Notes: generated by a model not told the origin, from the sequence alone. 35,612 nucleotides of DNA from CBDHDN01 sp965261585 (GCA_965261585.1 CBDHDN010000008.1:1-35612); one strand, 5' to 3'. Counted from the stretch's first letter, positions 27,082-34,084 are shown. Numbers and translations: made by a program.

Positions 27082-27304
27082 CCCCAGCAGCCGGCCTCCG
27101 CCCGTCCCGTCAACCACACAGGATCAACTCCAGCCTCAGACCACCGCCAGCAGCCGGCGGCACCCTCCAGACTGCCTGCTTCACAGCAACCTATCAACAG
27201 TGCCGAAGATGAATGTAGATAGCGTGTGAGTTGTCCGGATTATGTAGCGCGCGAAGTGACCGTTTCTGGAATCGCTCCAAGGAGGTTTTTTTGCGGGGGC
27301 GAGG

Positions 27305-28480
27305 ATGGAGCGGGCGCAGGTGCTACAGGAGATCCGGGTGATGCGTTTCGAGGAGCTATTGGAGCGGCACGAACGCGGGGAGTTGACGCAGGAGGAGACG
27401 GGAGAGTTACTCGGGATGAGCGGTTGGACGTTCCGGCGTTGGCGTGAACGGTATCGCGAGGAGGGTGTGCCCGGGCTTGCGGACAGGCGTGTTGGCAAGC
27501 CGTCGCCGCACCGTGCGGCGGCGAGCGAGCTATCGCGAATGCGGGGGCTGTATGAGGAGCTGTACGGCGACTTCACCGTGAAGCATTTCCACGAGAAGCT
27601 GGTCAAGCGGCATGGGTACAAGCTGGGCTACACGGTGACGCGTCTTGCGCTGCAGTCGGCGGGCTTGGTGCGTGCGGCGCCGCGGCGTGGCGCGCACCGG
27701 CGCAAGCGGCCGCGCCGGCCGATGGCGGGCATGCTGGTGCACCAGGACGCCTCGCGCCACGCCTGGCTGGCCGGCCATGCGCCGCTCGACCTGGTGGCGA
27801 CACTGGACGATGCGACGAGCGAGCTCTACTCGGCGTTCCTGGTGGCCGAGGAAGGGACAGCCTCGAGCTTCCACGGGCTTGCCGAGACGATCTCCGCCGA
27901 GGGTCTGTTCTGCGCGCTCTATACCGACCGCGGCAGCCACTACTTCCACACGCCGGAGGCCGGCGGCAAGGTCTCGAAGGAGCGGCTGACCCAGGTCGGC
28001 CGGGCGCTGGCCGAACTCGGCATCGAGCACATCGCGGCGTACTCGCCGGAGGCGCGCGGCCGCTCGGAGCGCGCCTTCCGCACGCTCCAGGACCGCCTGG
28101 TCAAGGAGCTGGCGCTGGCCGGGATCGCGACCGTGGCCGCCGCCAACCGGTTCATCACCGAGGTCTACTTGCCCGAGCACAACGCCCGCTTCGCGGTGGC
28201 GGCCGAGGGGACGGGCTCGGCCTTCGTGCCGTGCCGGCCCGAGCAGTGGCGCGAGGTGCTGTGCGTGCGCGAGAACCGCCAGGTCGGCAACGACAACACC
28301 GTGCGCTGGCGCGGCCGGAGCTTGCAGATACCGCCTTCACGGCTGCGCCCGCACTTCGTGCGCGCCAAGGTGTGCGTGCATGAATACCCCGACGGAGCGC
28401 TCGCCCTGTTCTGGGGACCGCACCGTATCGCCGAGCTCGCGCCGCCGCAGGCGAGCGCACCGATCGAACAGGCCGCGTGA
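27305..28480 (+). CDS. ISNCY-family transposase (rve-type DDE)
   Basis: A 391-residue transposase with an N-terminal helix-turn-helix (about 26-50, TQEETGELLGMSGWTFRRWR) followed by an rve integrase core. Likely triad residues are D148 in LVHQDASRHAW, D208 in LYTDRGSHY, and E255 in RGRSERAF. The C-terminal segment IPPSRLRPHFVRAKV with VCVHEYPDGALALF is typical of the group commonly labelled ISNCY. The frame is intact and read in the same direction as the host IS1380 transposase. Confidence 0.88.
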   Translation: MERAQVLQEIRVMRFEELLERHERGELTQEETGELLGMSGWTFRRWRERYREEGVPGLADRRVGKPSPHRAAASELSRMRGLYEELYGDFTVKHFHEKLVKRHGYKLGYTVTRLALQSAGLVRAAPRRGAHRRKRPRRPMAGMLVHQDASRHAWLAGHAPLDLVATLDDATSELYSAFLVAEEGTASSFHGLAETISAEGLFCALYTDRGSHYFHTPEAGGKVSKERLTQVGRALAELGIEHIAAYSPEARGRSERAFRTLQDRLVKELALAGIATVAAANRFITEVYLPEHNARFAVAAEGTGSAFVPCRPEQWREVLCVRENRQVGNDNTVRWRGRSLQIPPSRLRPHFVRAKVCVHEYPDGALALFWGPHRIAELAPPQASAPIEQAA

Positions 28481-28506
28481 ATGACCGCGACGCGGCGTGG
28501 TTTGAA

Positions 28507-28558
28507 GCCCTGTGGGTTTGGGGACAAGGCTGCCGCCTTGCCCACAACCCCACAGGGC
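28507..28558 (+). terminator. Long stem-loop after the ISNCY transposase gene
   Basis: Arms 28507-28530 and 28535-28558 pair over 24 positions with only three mismatches or G:T wobbles, around a TGCC loop, beginning 27 nt after the transposase stop and inside the element. It may terminate transcription or keep flanking transcripts out of the IS end. There is no T-run. Confidence 0.55.
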
Positions 28559-28681
28559 CAACCACCACAACAGCGGACAAATCATGCGCTACATAAAGCG
28601 GACAACTTGACGCGGCAGCTACACAGCGCCGAAAATGAACTGGCTCTCGGCCACCACCAATCCCGCTGTGAGAAATCCGGG

Positions 28682-28798
28682 CTAGTGCACCGACTCAGTC
28701 AGAGCCGTCACCGTGGAAATCTGATTCCGAATACAAAACAACGGGTTGCTCCAGCGCACGAGCGCACGGTGAATCATTTGTCTGGATCTGTGCACTAG
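28682..28798. repeat. Short inverted repeat flanking a 99-bp segment next to the IS1380 right end
   Basis: CTAGTGCAC (28682-28690) and GTGCACTAG (28790-28798) are perfect inverted copies. The left copy overlaps the IS1380 right terminus and the right copy contains the stop codon of the leftward aminopeptidase gene. The segment between has no gene. It could be a remnant of another mobile element or chance. Confidence 0.35.
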
Positions 28799-30609
28799 GC
28801 CATGCCGTCGGCCAGCGGCGCCGTGGCATCCTCCAGCCAGGCGCGTGTCGCCGCGTCGAGCTGGGGCCCGATCGCCTCGCGCACGCGGGCGTGGTAGGCC
28901 TCGAGCCACGCCGTCTCCTGCGGCGTCAGCATCTCGTGGTCGACCAATGCGCGGTCGATCGGCGCCAGGGTCAGCGTCTCGAAGCCCAGAAGCTCGCGCT
29001 CGCCGCCCGGCGGGCCGTCGACGGGGACGACCGTGACCAGGTTCTCGACGCGGATGCCGTAGGCGCCCTCCTTGTAGTAGCCGGGTTCGTTGGAGACGAT
29101 CATGCCCGGCTCCAGGGCGACGGTGCTGCCGGCCTTGGAGATGCGCTGCGGCCCCTCGTGCACGCCGAGATAGCTGCCGACGCCGTGGCCGGTGCCGTGA
29201 TCGTAGTCGAGCCCGGCCTGCCACAGGTGAAAGCGGGCCAGCGTGTCGAGCTGCGCCCCCGTCGTGCCCTTCGGAAAACGCGCGGTCGCCAGCGCGATAT
29301 GCCCCTTGAGGACACGGGTGAAGCGATCGCGCATCTCCGCCGTCGGCGCGCCGATCGCGATCGTCCGGGTGACGTCGGTCGTGCCGTCCAGGTACTGGGC
29401 GCCGGAGTCGACGAGGTAGAGCGTGCCCGGCTCGAGCTGCCGGTTCGTCTCGTCGGTCACCCGGTAGTGGACGATGGCGCCGTTCGCACCGGCGCCCGAT
29501 ATCGTGTCGAAGCTCAAATCCCGGAAGTGCTCGCCGTCTTCGCGGAACCCGCGCAGCCGCGCCACCGCGTCCAGCTCGCTGAGCGCGCCGCCACCCGCCG
29601 CCCCGGGCAGCCAGGCCAGAAAGCGGCACAGCGCCACGCCGTCGCGCCGGTGGGCGGCGCGGGTCCCGGCCAGCTCCGTTTCGTTCTTGCGCGCCTTGGG
29701 CAGGGTGCAGGGGTCGTCCGCGCGATGGATCTCGGCACCGGCCGCCTCCAGCCGGTCGAAGATCCAGGCCGCCGCGCTGTCTGGCGAGGCCCGGATGCGC
29801 GCGCCCGCGGCGCCGAGGCGATCGAGCGCCGGTCCCAGCTGGTCGGGCGCGGCAACGGACACGGCATTGCCGAGATGGGCCGGCAGCGCGCGCGTCGCCT
29901 TGGCCGGGTCGAGGAACAGCTCGACCGTCGCGTCGTCGTAAACCACCGCGAAGCTGAGCGGCAGCGGCGTGCGGGCGACGTCGCCGCCGCGAATGTTGAG
30001 CAGCCAGGCGATCGAGTCGGCCTGGGTCAGGACCGTCGCCTTGACCCCGTCGTCGCGCAGCGTCGCCGCGATATCTTCGCGCTTGCTCGCCGCATCGCGG
30101 CCGGCGAAGCGTGCCTCATGGGGCACCACGGGGGCCGTCGGCGGCGCCGGCTGGCCCGCCCAGACGGCATCGATCGGATTGCCGTCGCACGCCACCAGCG
30201 CTGCCCCGGCGCGCGTGCAGGCCTTGCGCAGGCGGCCCAGCTGGGTCGGTGTGTGCAGCCATGGGTCGTAGCCGATACGCGCGCCCGCGGCGAGGTTGGC
30301 GGCCAGCCACGTGTGCGGCGGCTCACCAATCAGGTGCTGCGGGTCGTAGAGCGCCGTGTCCACCTGCTGGCGCACCTGCAGGGTGTAGCGGCCGTCGACG
30401 AAGATCGCCGCCTTGTCGGCCAACACCACGGCGGCTCCGGCCGAGCCGTCGAAGCCGGTCAGCCACGCCAGCCGTTCGGCATGGGGCGGCAGGTACTCGC
30501 CCTGATGCGCGTCGGCATGGGGCACGATGAAGCCGTCCAACTGGCGCCGCGCCAACTCGGACCGGAGCGCCGCCAATCGTTCGGCGGCGCTGGAAGGGGT
30601 GGTCGTCAT
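28795..30609 (-). CDS. M24 family Xaa-Pro aminopeptidase (aminopeptidase P type)
   Basis: Cytoplasmic dinuclear metallopeptidase that removes N-terminal residues preceding proline. From the ATG at 30609 it has 604 residues; a TTG 48 nt upstream could extend it but the family N-terminus is at SAAERLAALRSELARRQLDG. Two creatinase-like N-terminal domains (FIVPHADAHQGEYLPPHAER, VDGRYTLQVRQQVD) precede the peptidase fold. Metal ligands are the Asp pair in VDSGAQYLDGTTDVTRT, His in HGTGHGVGSYLGVHEGP, Glu in SNEPGYY and Glu in RVENLV. Length and architecture match the three-domain APP1-type enzymes. Its promoter region carries an FNR-like box. Confidence 0.92.
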   Translation of the reverse strand: MTTTPSSAAERLAALRSELARRQLDGFIVPHADAHQGEYLPPHAERLAWLTGFDGSAGAAVVLADKAAIFVDGRYTLQVRQQVDTALYDPQHLIGEPPHTWLAANLAAGARIGYDPWLHTPTQLGRLRKACTRAGAALVACDGNPIDAVWAGQPAPPTAPVVPHEARFAGRDAASKREDIAATLRDDGVKATVLTQADSIAWLLNIRGGDVARTPLPLSFAVVYDDATVELFLDPAKATRALPAHLGNAVSVAAPDQLGPALDRLGAAGARIRASPDSAAAWIFDRLEAAGAEIHRADDPCTLPKARKNETELAGTRAAHRRDGVALCRFLAWLPGAAGGGALSELDAVARLRGFREDGEHFRDLSFDTISGAGANGAIVHYRVTDETNRQLEPGTLYLVDSGAQYLDGTTDVTRTIAIGAPTAEMRDRFTRVLKGHIALATARFPKGTTGAQLDTLARFHLWQAGLDYDHGTGHGVGSYLGVHEGPQRISKAGSTVALEPGMIVSNEPGYYKEGAYGIRVENLVTVVPVDGPPGGERELLGFETLTLAPIDRALVDHEMLTPQETAWLEAYHARVREAIGPQLDAATRAWLEDATAPLADGMA

Positions 30610-30746
30610 GGGCGCCAAGCTAGGCGCAGCGCCACGTTCAGGCAAGGCCGGCCGCAACCGGCGCCCACATTCGCGCGGACCCGAAATCGCAGTGCAAAAG
30701 CCCTCGCGGCAATTCGCCCCGAATCACCGCGAATCACTGGCGCCAT
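30606..30746 (-). CDS. Possible 46-codon leader ORF overlapping the aminopeptidase start
   Basis: An ATG at 30746 opens a 46-residue, Arg/Ala-rich frame (MAPVIRGDSGRIAARAF...) whose TGA overlaps the aminopeptidase ATG as ATGA, the same coupling used throughout this genome. It starts 20 nt after the predicted start of the FNR-type promoter. There is no good Shine-Dalgarno and no recognised family, so it may be chance. Confidence 0.2.
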   Translation of the reverse strand: MAPVIRGDSGRIAARAFALRFRVRANVGAGCGRPCLNVALRLAWRP

Positions 30747-30772
30747 ATGCAAATATCGTATTGCTGCAATGC

Positions 30773-30778
30773 AATATA
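30773..30778 (-). promoter_or_regulatory. Leftward -10 element
   Basis: Read on the minus strand this is TATATT, in an AT-rich patch (30771-30780) that stands out in GC-rich DNA. It lies exactly 22 nt from the FNR-like box, which places the predicted transcript start near 30766 and directs transcription towards the aminopeptidase gene. Confidence 0.5.
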
Positions 30779-30800
30779 TAGACGGGCTTTGGCGGCGGTT

Positions 30801-30814
30801 TTGATTCATATCAA
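30801..30814. promoter_or_regulatory. FNR/FixK/Anr-type binding site
   Basis: TTGATTCATATCAA is a perfect match to TTGAT-N4-ATCAA, the known site of oxygen-responsive CRP/FNR-family regulators. Its centre is 41.5 nt upstream of the predicted leftward start, the class II activator position. No -10 sequence is found at that spacing on the rightward side. The regulator itself is not in the window. Confidence 0.6.
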
Positions 30815-30890
30815 CAACGGAAGGCGCCCGACGGCCGACGAACCGCCGCATCGCACGCCGACGAGCGTTGGTAACCCGAAGTGATTGGAC

Positions 30891-30898
30891 GATTTGAA
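30891..30898. repeat. IS66 target site duplication, left copy
   Basis: GATTTGAA, repeated exactly at 32578-32585. IS66-family elements are known to duplicate 8 bp. Confidence 0.92.
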
Positions 30899-32577
30899 GT
30901 AACAGGGGCAAAAGGCCGGGCGGTCAGGCGGCGGTGCGCTGGCGGATGAGGTCTGGCAAGGGGAGGATGGGCGGCGCGCCGGGGATGTCGAGCCGGCTGC
31001 CGAGGTAGTCCCAGAACGAGACGCCGAGCTTGTCGCAGGTCTTCATCAAGCCGAGGAAGGCGTCGCGGCAGTCGCGGCCGGTCTCCGAGCGGGTGCCACC
31101 GCTGATTTTGCGCCTTGTCACCTGGCAGCGGATGTCATTCTCCGAGCCGTTGGTGTGAAGCGGGATATCCGGCCGTTCGAGGGCGCGGAGCAACTCGACC
31201 TTGTTGGCGTGGAGCCTGGCGAGCAACCGGTCGAGGGTGGCAAAGCCGGTGGTGGTGGTGAACAGCCGGTCAAAGCGGGCCTGAAGCTCCCGCTTTCTGC
31301 GCGGAGTGGGATCGCGGCAATATGCCTTCAGGTCGGCGTAGAACCACCACACCCGCGCCCGGATCCGCGCACACGCCTGCCGCTGGCGGTGGTTGAAGCC
31401 GACCAGCTTGTGGATGAGCCGCTCGGCGTGGACCCAGCACAGCGCGTGAGAGCCGACGTTGAACTGGCCGGCGTCGTCGCTGACGATGACGGCATCCTTG
31501 AGCAAGCCATGGGCGACCACGCTGCCCCACAGCGCGCCTTCGGTGGCGATCTTCAGCGGATCGGGATGCACCCGGAGCCGGGTGATGCCGAGGCGCTCGA
31601 GATGGGCCATCCACGCCTCCTGGTCTTTGAGGCGCTTGCTTTTGTGCCCAGCGAGCCGGGCGATCACCAGCCCCGAGAGGCTCCGGCCGCGCATGTAAGC
31701 CAGCGCCTCGTCGTTGATCACGTAGTCGGTGGCGCCAGCCCGCAAAAGCGCCAGGAAGTTCAGCCGGCTCTTCGCGCGGGTGGTGGCGAACCAGGCAAAA
31801 TCAGTGTTGCCGATGTGCGTGCAGGCGCCGTTCATGCCCTTGTAGCGGGCGCCGGTGTCATCGACCGTGATCCACGCCGCGCTCTCGAGCCCGCTCTTAA
31901 GCACACCGGCCGCCTCGGCCAGGAAGTCCTCCTTGCCGGCGATGAGAAGACGCACGACTTGGCGCTTGGAGATCGCCATCCCGAGGTCGCGCAATTGCGC
32001 GACGATCCGCGGTACCGTCACTTGGCCCGGGTGATACTGAGCGAGCACGAAGCGCCTGAGCTCGGGGCCGAAGTGGCCGACCGTCCCCGCGGGCAGAGCC
32101 GCCACCACCGTCCGACCATCAGGGGTGATCCAGCGTTCACGGCGGTAGCGGATCACGTGAGGACGCAGGATCAGCTCCTGGACCACGTAGGTCTCGTATC
32201 CCTTGAACCGCGAGCCGGGGGGAACGGCCGCCTTGAGCACCCGCTCCTCGTCGATCACAAGCCGGTCGATCTTGCCACCCCGGCGGCCCGCCTTGCGTTC
32301 CGCGCGCGCCGGCTCGGTGGCCTTCTCCATGCCGCTCGGTTTGAGCTTCGGCGGCCCCTTGAGCCCTTTCAGCCGCGCAATCTCTTCGCGTAACGCAGCG
32401 TTCTCGGCCTTCAGCGCGACAACATCCTCAAGCAGCTGTAACACCAGCCCCTTGAGGTCATCAGGCGCCAGAGCCTCAATATCTGGTAAACATCCGGCCA
32501 TGCCCGGATCGAATCAGAATTCGGAAGCCTTGTGAATCCCTAAAATGAAAAGTCGCCCGGACTTTTGCCCCTGTTAC
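30899..32577 (-). mobile_element. IS66-family insertion sequence, single transposase gene
   Basis: A 1679-bp element with terminal inverted repeats of 25 bp differing at two positions: both ends begin GTAACAGGGGCAAAAG, at 30899 on the plus strand and at 32577 on the minus strand. It is bounded by perfect 8-bp duplications. It lacks the accessory tnpA/tnpB ORFs of classical IS66, so it belongs to the single-gene group. It landed between the FNR-type box and the small ORF and DUF1127 gene on the right. Confidence 0.92.
30924..32501 (-). CDS. tnpC: IS66-family transposase
   Basis: A 525-residue transposase, intact. An N-terminal leucine-zipper-like helix (about 20-47, LEDVVALKAENAALREEIAR) is followed by a basic region, a long catalytic core with ITVDDTGARYKGMNG and IVSDDAGQFNV, CWVHAERLIHKL, and a C-terminal HTNGSENDIRCQVTRRKISG that fits the conserved IS66 catalytic Glu segment. 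The element's left end lies directly after the stop codon. Confidence 0.88.
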   Translation of the reverse strand: MAGCLPDIEALAPDDLKGLVLQLLEDVVALKAENAALREEIARLKGLKGPPKLKPSGMEKATEPARAERKAGRRGGKIDRLVIDEERVLKAAVPPGSRFKGYETYVVQELILRPHVIRYRRERWITPDGRTVVAALPAGTVGHFGPELRRFVLAQYHPGQVTVPRIVAQLRDLGMAISKRQVVRLLIAGKEDFLAEAAGVLKSGLESAAWITVDDTGARYKGMNGACTHIGNTDFAWFATTRAKSRLNFLALLRAGATDYVINDEALAYMRGRSLSGLVIARLAGHKSKRLKDQEAWMAHLERLGITRLRVHPDPLKIATEGALWGSVVAHGLLKDAVIVSDDAGQFNVGSHALCWVHAERLIHKLVGFNHRQRQACARIRARVWWFYADLKAYCRDPTPRRKRELQARFDRLFTTTTGFATLDRLLARLHANKVELLRALERPDIPLHTNGSENDIRCQVTRRKISGGTRSETGRDCRDAFLGLMKTCDKLGVSFWDYLGSRLDIPGAPPILPLPDLIRQRTAA

Positions 32578-32585
32578 GATTTGAA
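32578..32585. repeat. IS66 target site duplication, right copy
   Basis: GATTTGAA, identical to 30891-30898 and immediately outside the right inverted repeat. Confidence 0.92.
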
Positions 32586-32602
32586 TGAGTAACCGATTGA
32601 AC

Positions 32603-32734
32603 ATGCACGCCGCCGCAACACCCCCGCAGCCCGAGAGCACGCAGCCCGAGAGCACGCAGCCCGAGGGCACGCAGCCCGAGGGCACGCAGCCCGAGGGCAC
32701 GCAGCCCGAGGGCACGCAGCCCCAGCGTACATGA
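32603..32734 (+). CDS. Small ORF encoding six tandem pentapeptides
   Basis: An ATG opens a 43-residue frame: MHAAATPP, then six units of QPE(S/G)T, then QPQRT. It is hydrophilic and low in complexity, with one Glu per unit, and has no recognised family. The stop is 4 nt before the ATG of the DUF1127 frame, so the two might be translated together. There is no strong Shine-Dalgarno and the IS66 duplication ends 17 nt upstream, so its original leader is lost. It could equally be non-coding repeat DNA. Confidence 0.3.
   Translation: MHAAATPPQPESTQPESTQPEGTQPEGTQPEGTQPEGTQPQRT
32626..32715. repeat. 15-bp tandem repeat, six units
   Basis: Two units of GCAGCCCGAGAGCAC are followed by four of GCAGCCCGAGGGCAC and a partial seventh copy. 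Units are head to tail without spacers and differ at one position. The unit length is a multiple of three, so copy-number change would keep the frame of the small ORF. Confidence 0.95.
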
Positions 32735-32738
32735 CCTG

Positions 32739-32978
32739 ATGACCGCGGCCCGCCGGGCCCAGGGGCAGGCCATGGCCAACGGCGTATTGTGGGTCGGCCG
32801 CACGATCGCGGCCGCGGCCCGCGCCGTGGTTTACTGGAACCGACGGCGCGCAATCCGCGCCCAGCTGCTGTCCATGGATGACCACATCCTGGTGGACATC
32901 GGCATCGATCCACACCAGCTCGACACGGTCGCCGCGGAACTCGCGGCCAACGAGAACGACGCGCGCTTCGCCGCCTAA
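32739..32978 (+). CDS. DUF1127 (YjiS-like) small protein
   Basis: A 79-residue basic protein with a C-terminal DUF1127 motif: NRRRAIRAQLLSMDDHILVDIGIDPHQLD (split here as RRRAIRAQLL and MDDHILVDIGIDPHQL, about 34-61). Such proteins are common in alphaproteobacteria; some bind RNA or affect phosphate and stress responses, but no function can be assigned here. An alternative ATG at 32772 has a better ribosome-binding stretch (AGGGGCAGG) and would give 68 residues. Its original upstream region was split by the IS66 element. Confidence 0.75.
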   Translation: MTAARRAQGQAMANGVLWVGRTIAAAARAVVYWNRRRAIRAQLLSMDDHILVDIGIDPHQLDTVAAELAANENDARFAA

Positions 32979-32988
32979 CCGTCGTCTC

Positions 32989-33071
32989 TCCGCCGCACCC
33001 TTCGACAAGCTCAGGGTGAGTGCTTGTTTCCATGCTCTCCTCACCCTGAACTTGTCGAAGGGTGCGGCGGA
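32989..33071. repeat. Long REP-like inverted repeat between convergent genes
   Basis: Two 32-nt arms (32989-33020 and 33040-33071) pair at 31 of 32 positions around a 19-nt loop. Each arm holds the core CCCTTCGACAAG(C/T)TCAGGG. This core recurs widely in proteobacterial intergenic DNA (recalled, not checked). Lying between the DUF1127 gene (plus) and prmA (minus), it can act as a bidirectional terminator. Confidence 0.8.
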
Positions 33072-33172
33072 GTCCAGGAAAGATCAATTCCGTCGTTCGC
33101 TCCGACAATCGTTGGTAATAGGCGATAACGGCACGCGGGGGCACAGGTAGTTCCCCCGTCCTGCCCCGGCGG

Positions 33173-34066
33173 CTAAGCGCGGCGATTGGGCCCGCCTGAC
33201 GGCCGCCGCAGCACCAGGGTCGCCCAACCGTCGATGACCAGGCGCCGCTCCAGGCGCAGCCCCTGCGCCAGATGCGGCACCAGGACCTGGCGCTCCTGCG
33301 CCGCCAACAGCCCGGATAGAACGGCCCGGCCACCCGGCCGCAGGTGGCGGCAAAGCCCCGGCGCCAGGGCGGCCAGCGGACGCGCCAGAATGTTCGCCAG
33401 GATCAGCCCGTAAGGCCCGCCAATGCGGGCATCGGCATAGCCATCGCTGCGAACCACCGTGACCAGGCCCATGACCCCGTTGCGGCGGGCGTTGTGCGCG
33501 GCGACCCGCACCGCTTCCGGGTCGCAGTCGGCGGCGACGACGGGGCAGCGCAGCCGTCGCGCCGCGGCCAGCGCCAGCACGCCGGTGCCGCAGCCCAAAT
33601 CCAGCACGGGGCCGTGTACCGGTCGGCGGGCCAGCCGGTCCAGGGCGGCGAGGCACCCAGCCGTCGTTGCATGAGCCCCGGTGCCGAACGCACTCGCCGC
33701 GTCGATCACGAGCGCGATCGCCGCGGCCGGGACCGGCCCGGCATAGGCCAAATCGCGCACGAAGAACCGGCCGACCCGGATCGGCCGAAACGTGGCCTGG
33801 TTCTCGGCCACCCAATCGAGCGTCGGCAGCCACGTCACGTCCACGGCAAGCCCGCGGCTGGCGACCGCTGACACGGCCCGGCGGATGGCATCCGCTTCGG
33901 GCTCCATCGTCCCGAACGCCGTTATGTGCGCGACATCCCCCGCGCCACTGGGCAGCGTGACAGTGAACGCCTCCACCAGCGGCTCGAGCGCCGCGACGGT
34001 CGCCTCGACGAGGTTCTGGGCGACGCTGAGCTCGACCTTCCAGCCGGCCGGCGAACCGGGCATCAC
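33173..34066 (-). CDS. prmA: Ribosomal protein L11 methyltransferase PrmA
   Basis: SAM-dependent methyltransferase acting on ribosomal protein L11. It has 297 residues from GTG at 34066, or one fewer from the ATG that follows at once. The family motif AFGTGAHATTAGCLAALD (126-143) links the N-terminal L11-binding domain to the catalytic domain. Motif I is VLDLGCGTGVLALAAA, the acidic loop is AADCDPEAV, and ANILARPL is the NPPY-like position. It lies 18 nt downstream of the helicase gene on the same strand and is probably co-transcribed with it. Confidence 0.93.
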   Translation of the reverse strand: MMPGSPAGWKVELSVAQNLVEATVAALEPLVEAFTVTLPSGAGDVAHITAFGTMEPEADAIRRAVSAVASRGLAVDVTWLPTLDWVAENQATFRPIRVGRFFVRDLAYAGPVPAAAIALVIDAASAFGTGAHATTAGCLAALDRLARRPVHGPVLDLGCGTGVLALAAARRLRCPVVAADCDPEAVRVAAHNARRNGVMGLVTVVRSDGYADARIGGPYGLILANILARPLAALAPGLCRHLRPGGRAVLSGLLAAQERQVLVPHLAQGLRLERRLVIDGWATLVLRRPSGGPNRRA

Positions 34067-34084
34067 GCGGCCCCGGTGCCGAGC

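Larger units (their letters stand above)
27229..28607 (+). mobile_element. ISNCY/IS481-like element nested in the IS1380 element
   Basis: Ends are inverted: left AGTTGTCCGGATTATGTAGC (27229-27248), right AGTTGTCCGCTTTATGTAGC read on the minus strand from 28607. Inside the right end TTGTCCGC recurs 25 bp further in, and the left end has a weaker second copy, suggesting paired transposase-binding sites. No target duplication longer than 2 bp is visible at the borders. Confidence 0.75.
25599..28686 (+). mobile_element. IS1380-family element interrupted by a nested ISNCY element
   Basis: The left end CCTAGCCCGGATTTCTCACA (25599-25618) is matched by its complement at 28667-28686, with only the outermost base different. 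Ends beginning CCTAG are known for IS1380-family members such as ISEcp1. Without the nested 27229-28607 insert the element would be about 1.7 kb, normal for the family. A perfect palindrome TCGGGGCCCCGA (25631-25642) lies between the left end and the transposase. No matching target duplication is visible outside the two ends. Confidence 0.8.

Noticed and set aside
25577..28704. CTCTGACT/AGTCAGAG as longer IS1380 termini
   Set aside because: The eight matching bases are at unequal distances (14 and 10 nt) from the clear 19-bp repeat, so they are probably coincidence.
28891..30804. Long plus-strand open frame of 637 codons antisense to the aminopeptidase gene
   Set aside because: Translation is Arg/Val/Gln-rich shadow sequence without motifs; the minus-strand gene has all metal ligands.
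32626..32715. CRISPR-like array
   Set aside because: The units are contiguous 15-mers without spacers and there are no cas genes; it is a simple tandem repeat.
33135..33158. Terminator hairpin after prmA (CGGGGG/CCCCCG)
   Set aside because: The stem is only six pairs with an 11-nt loop and no T-run; the nearby long palindrome is a better candidate.
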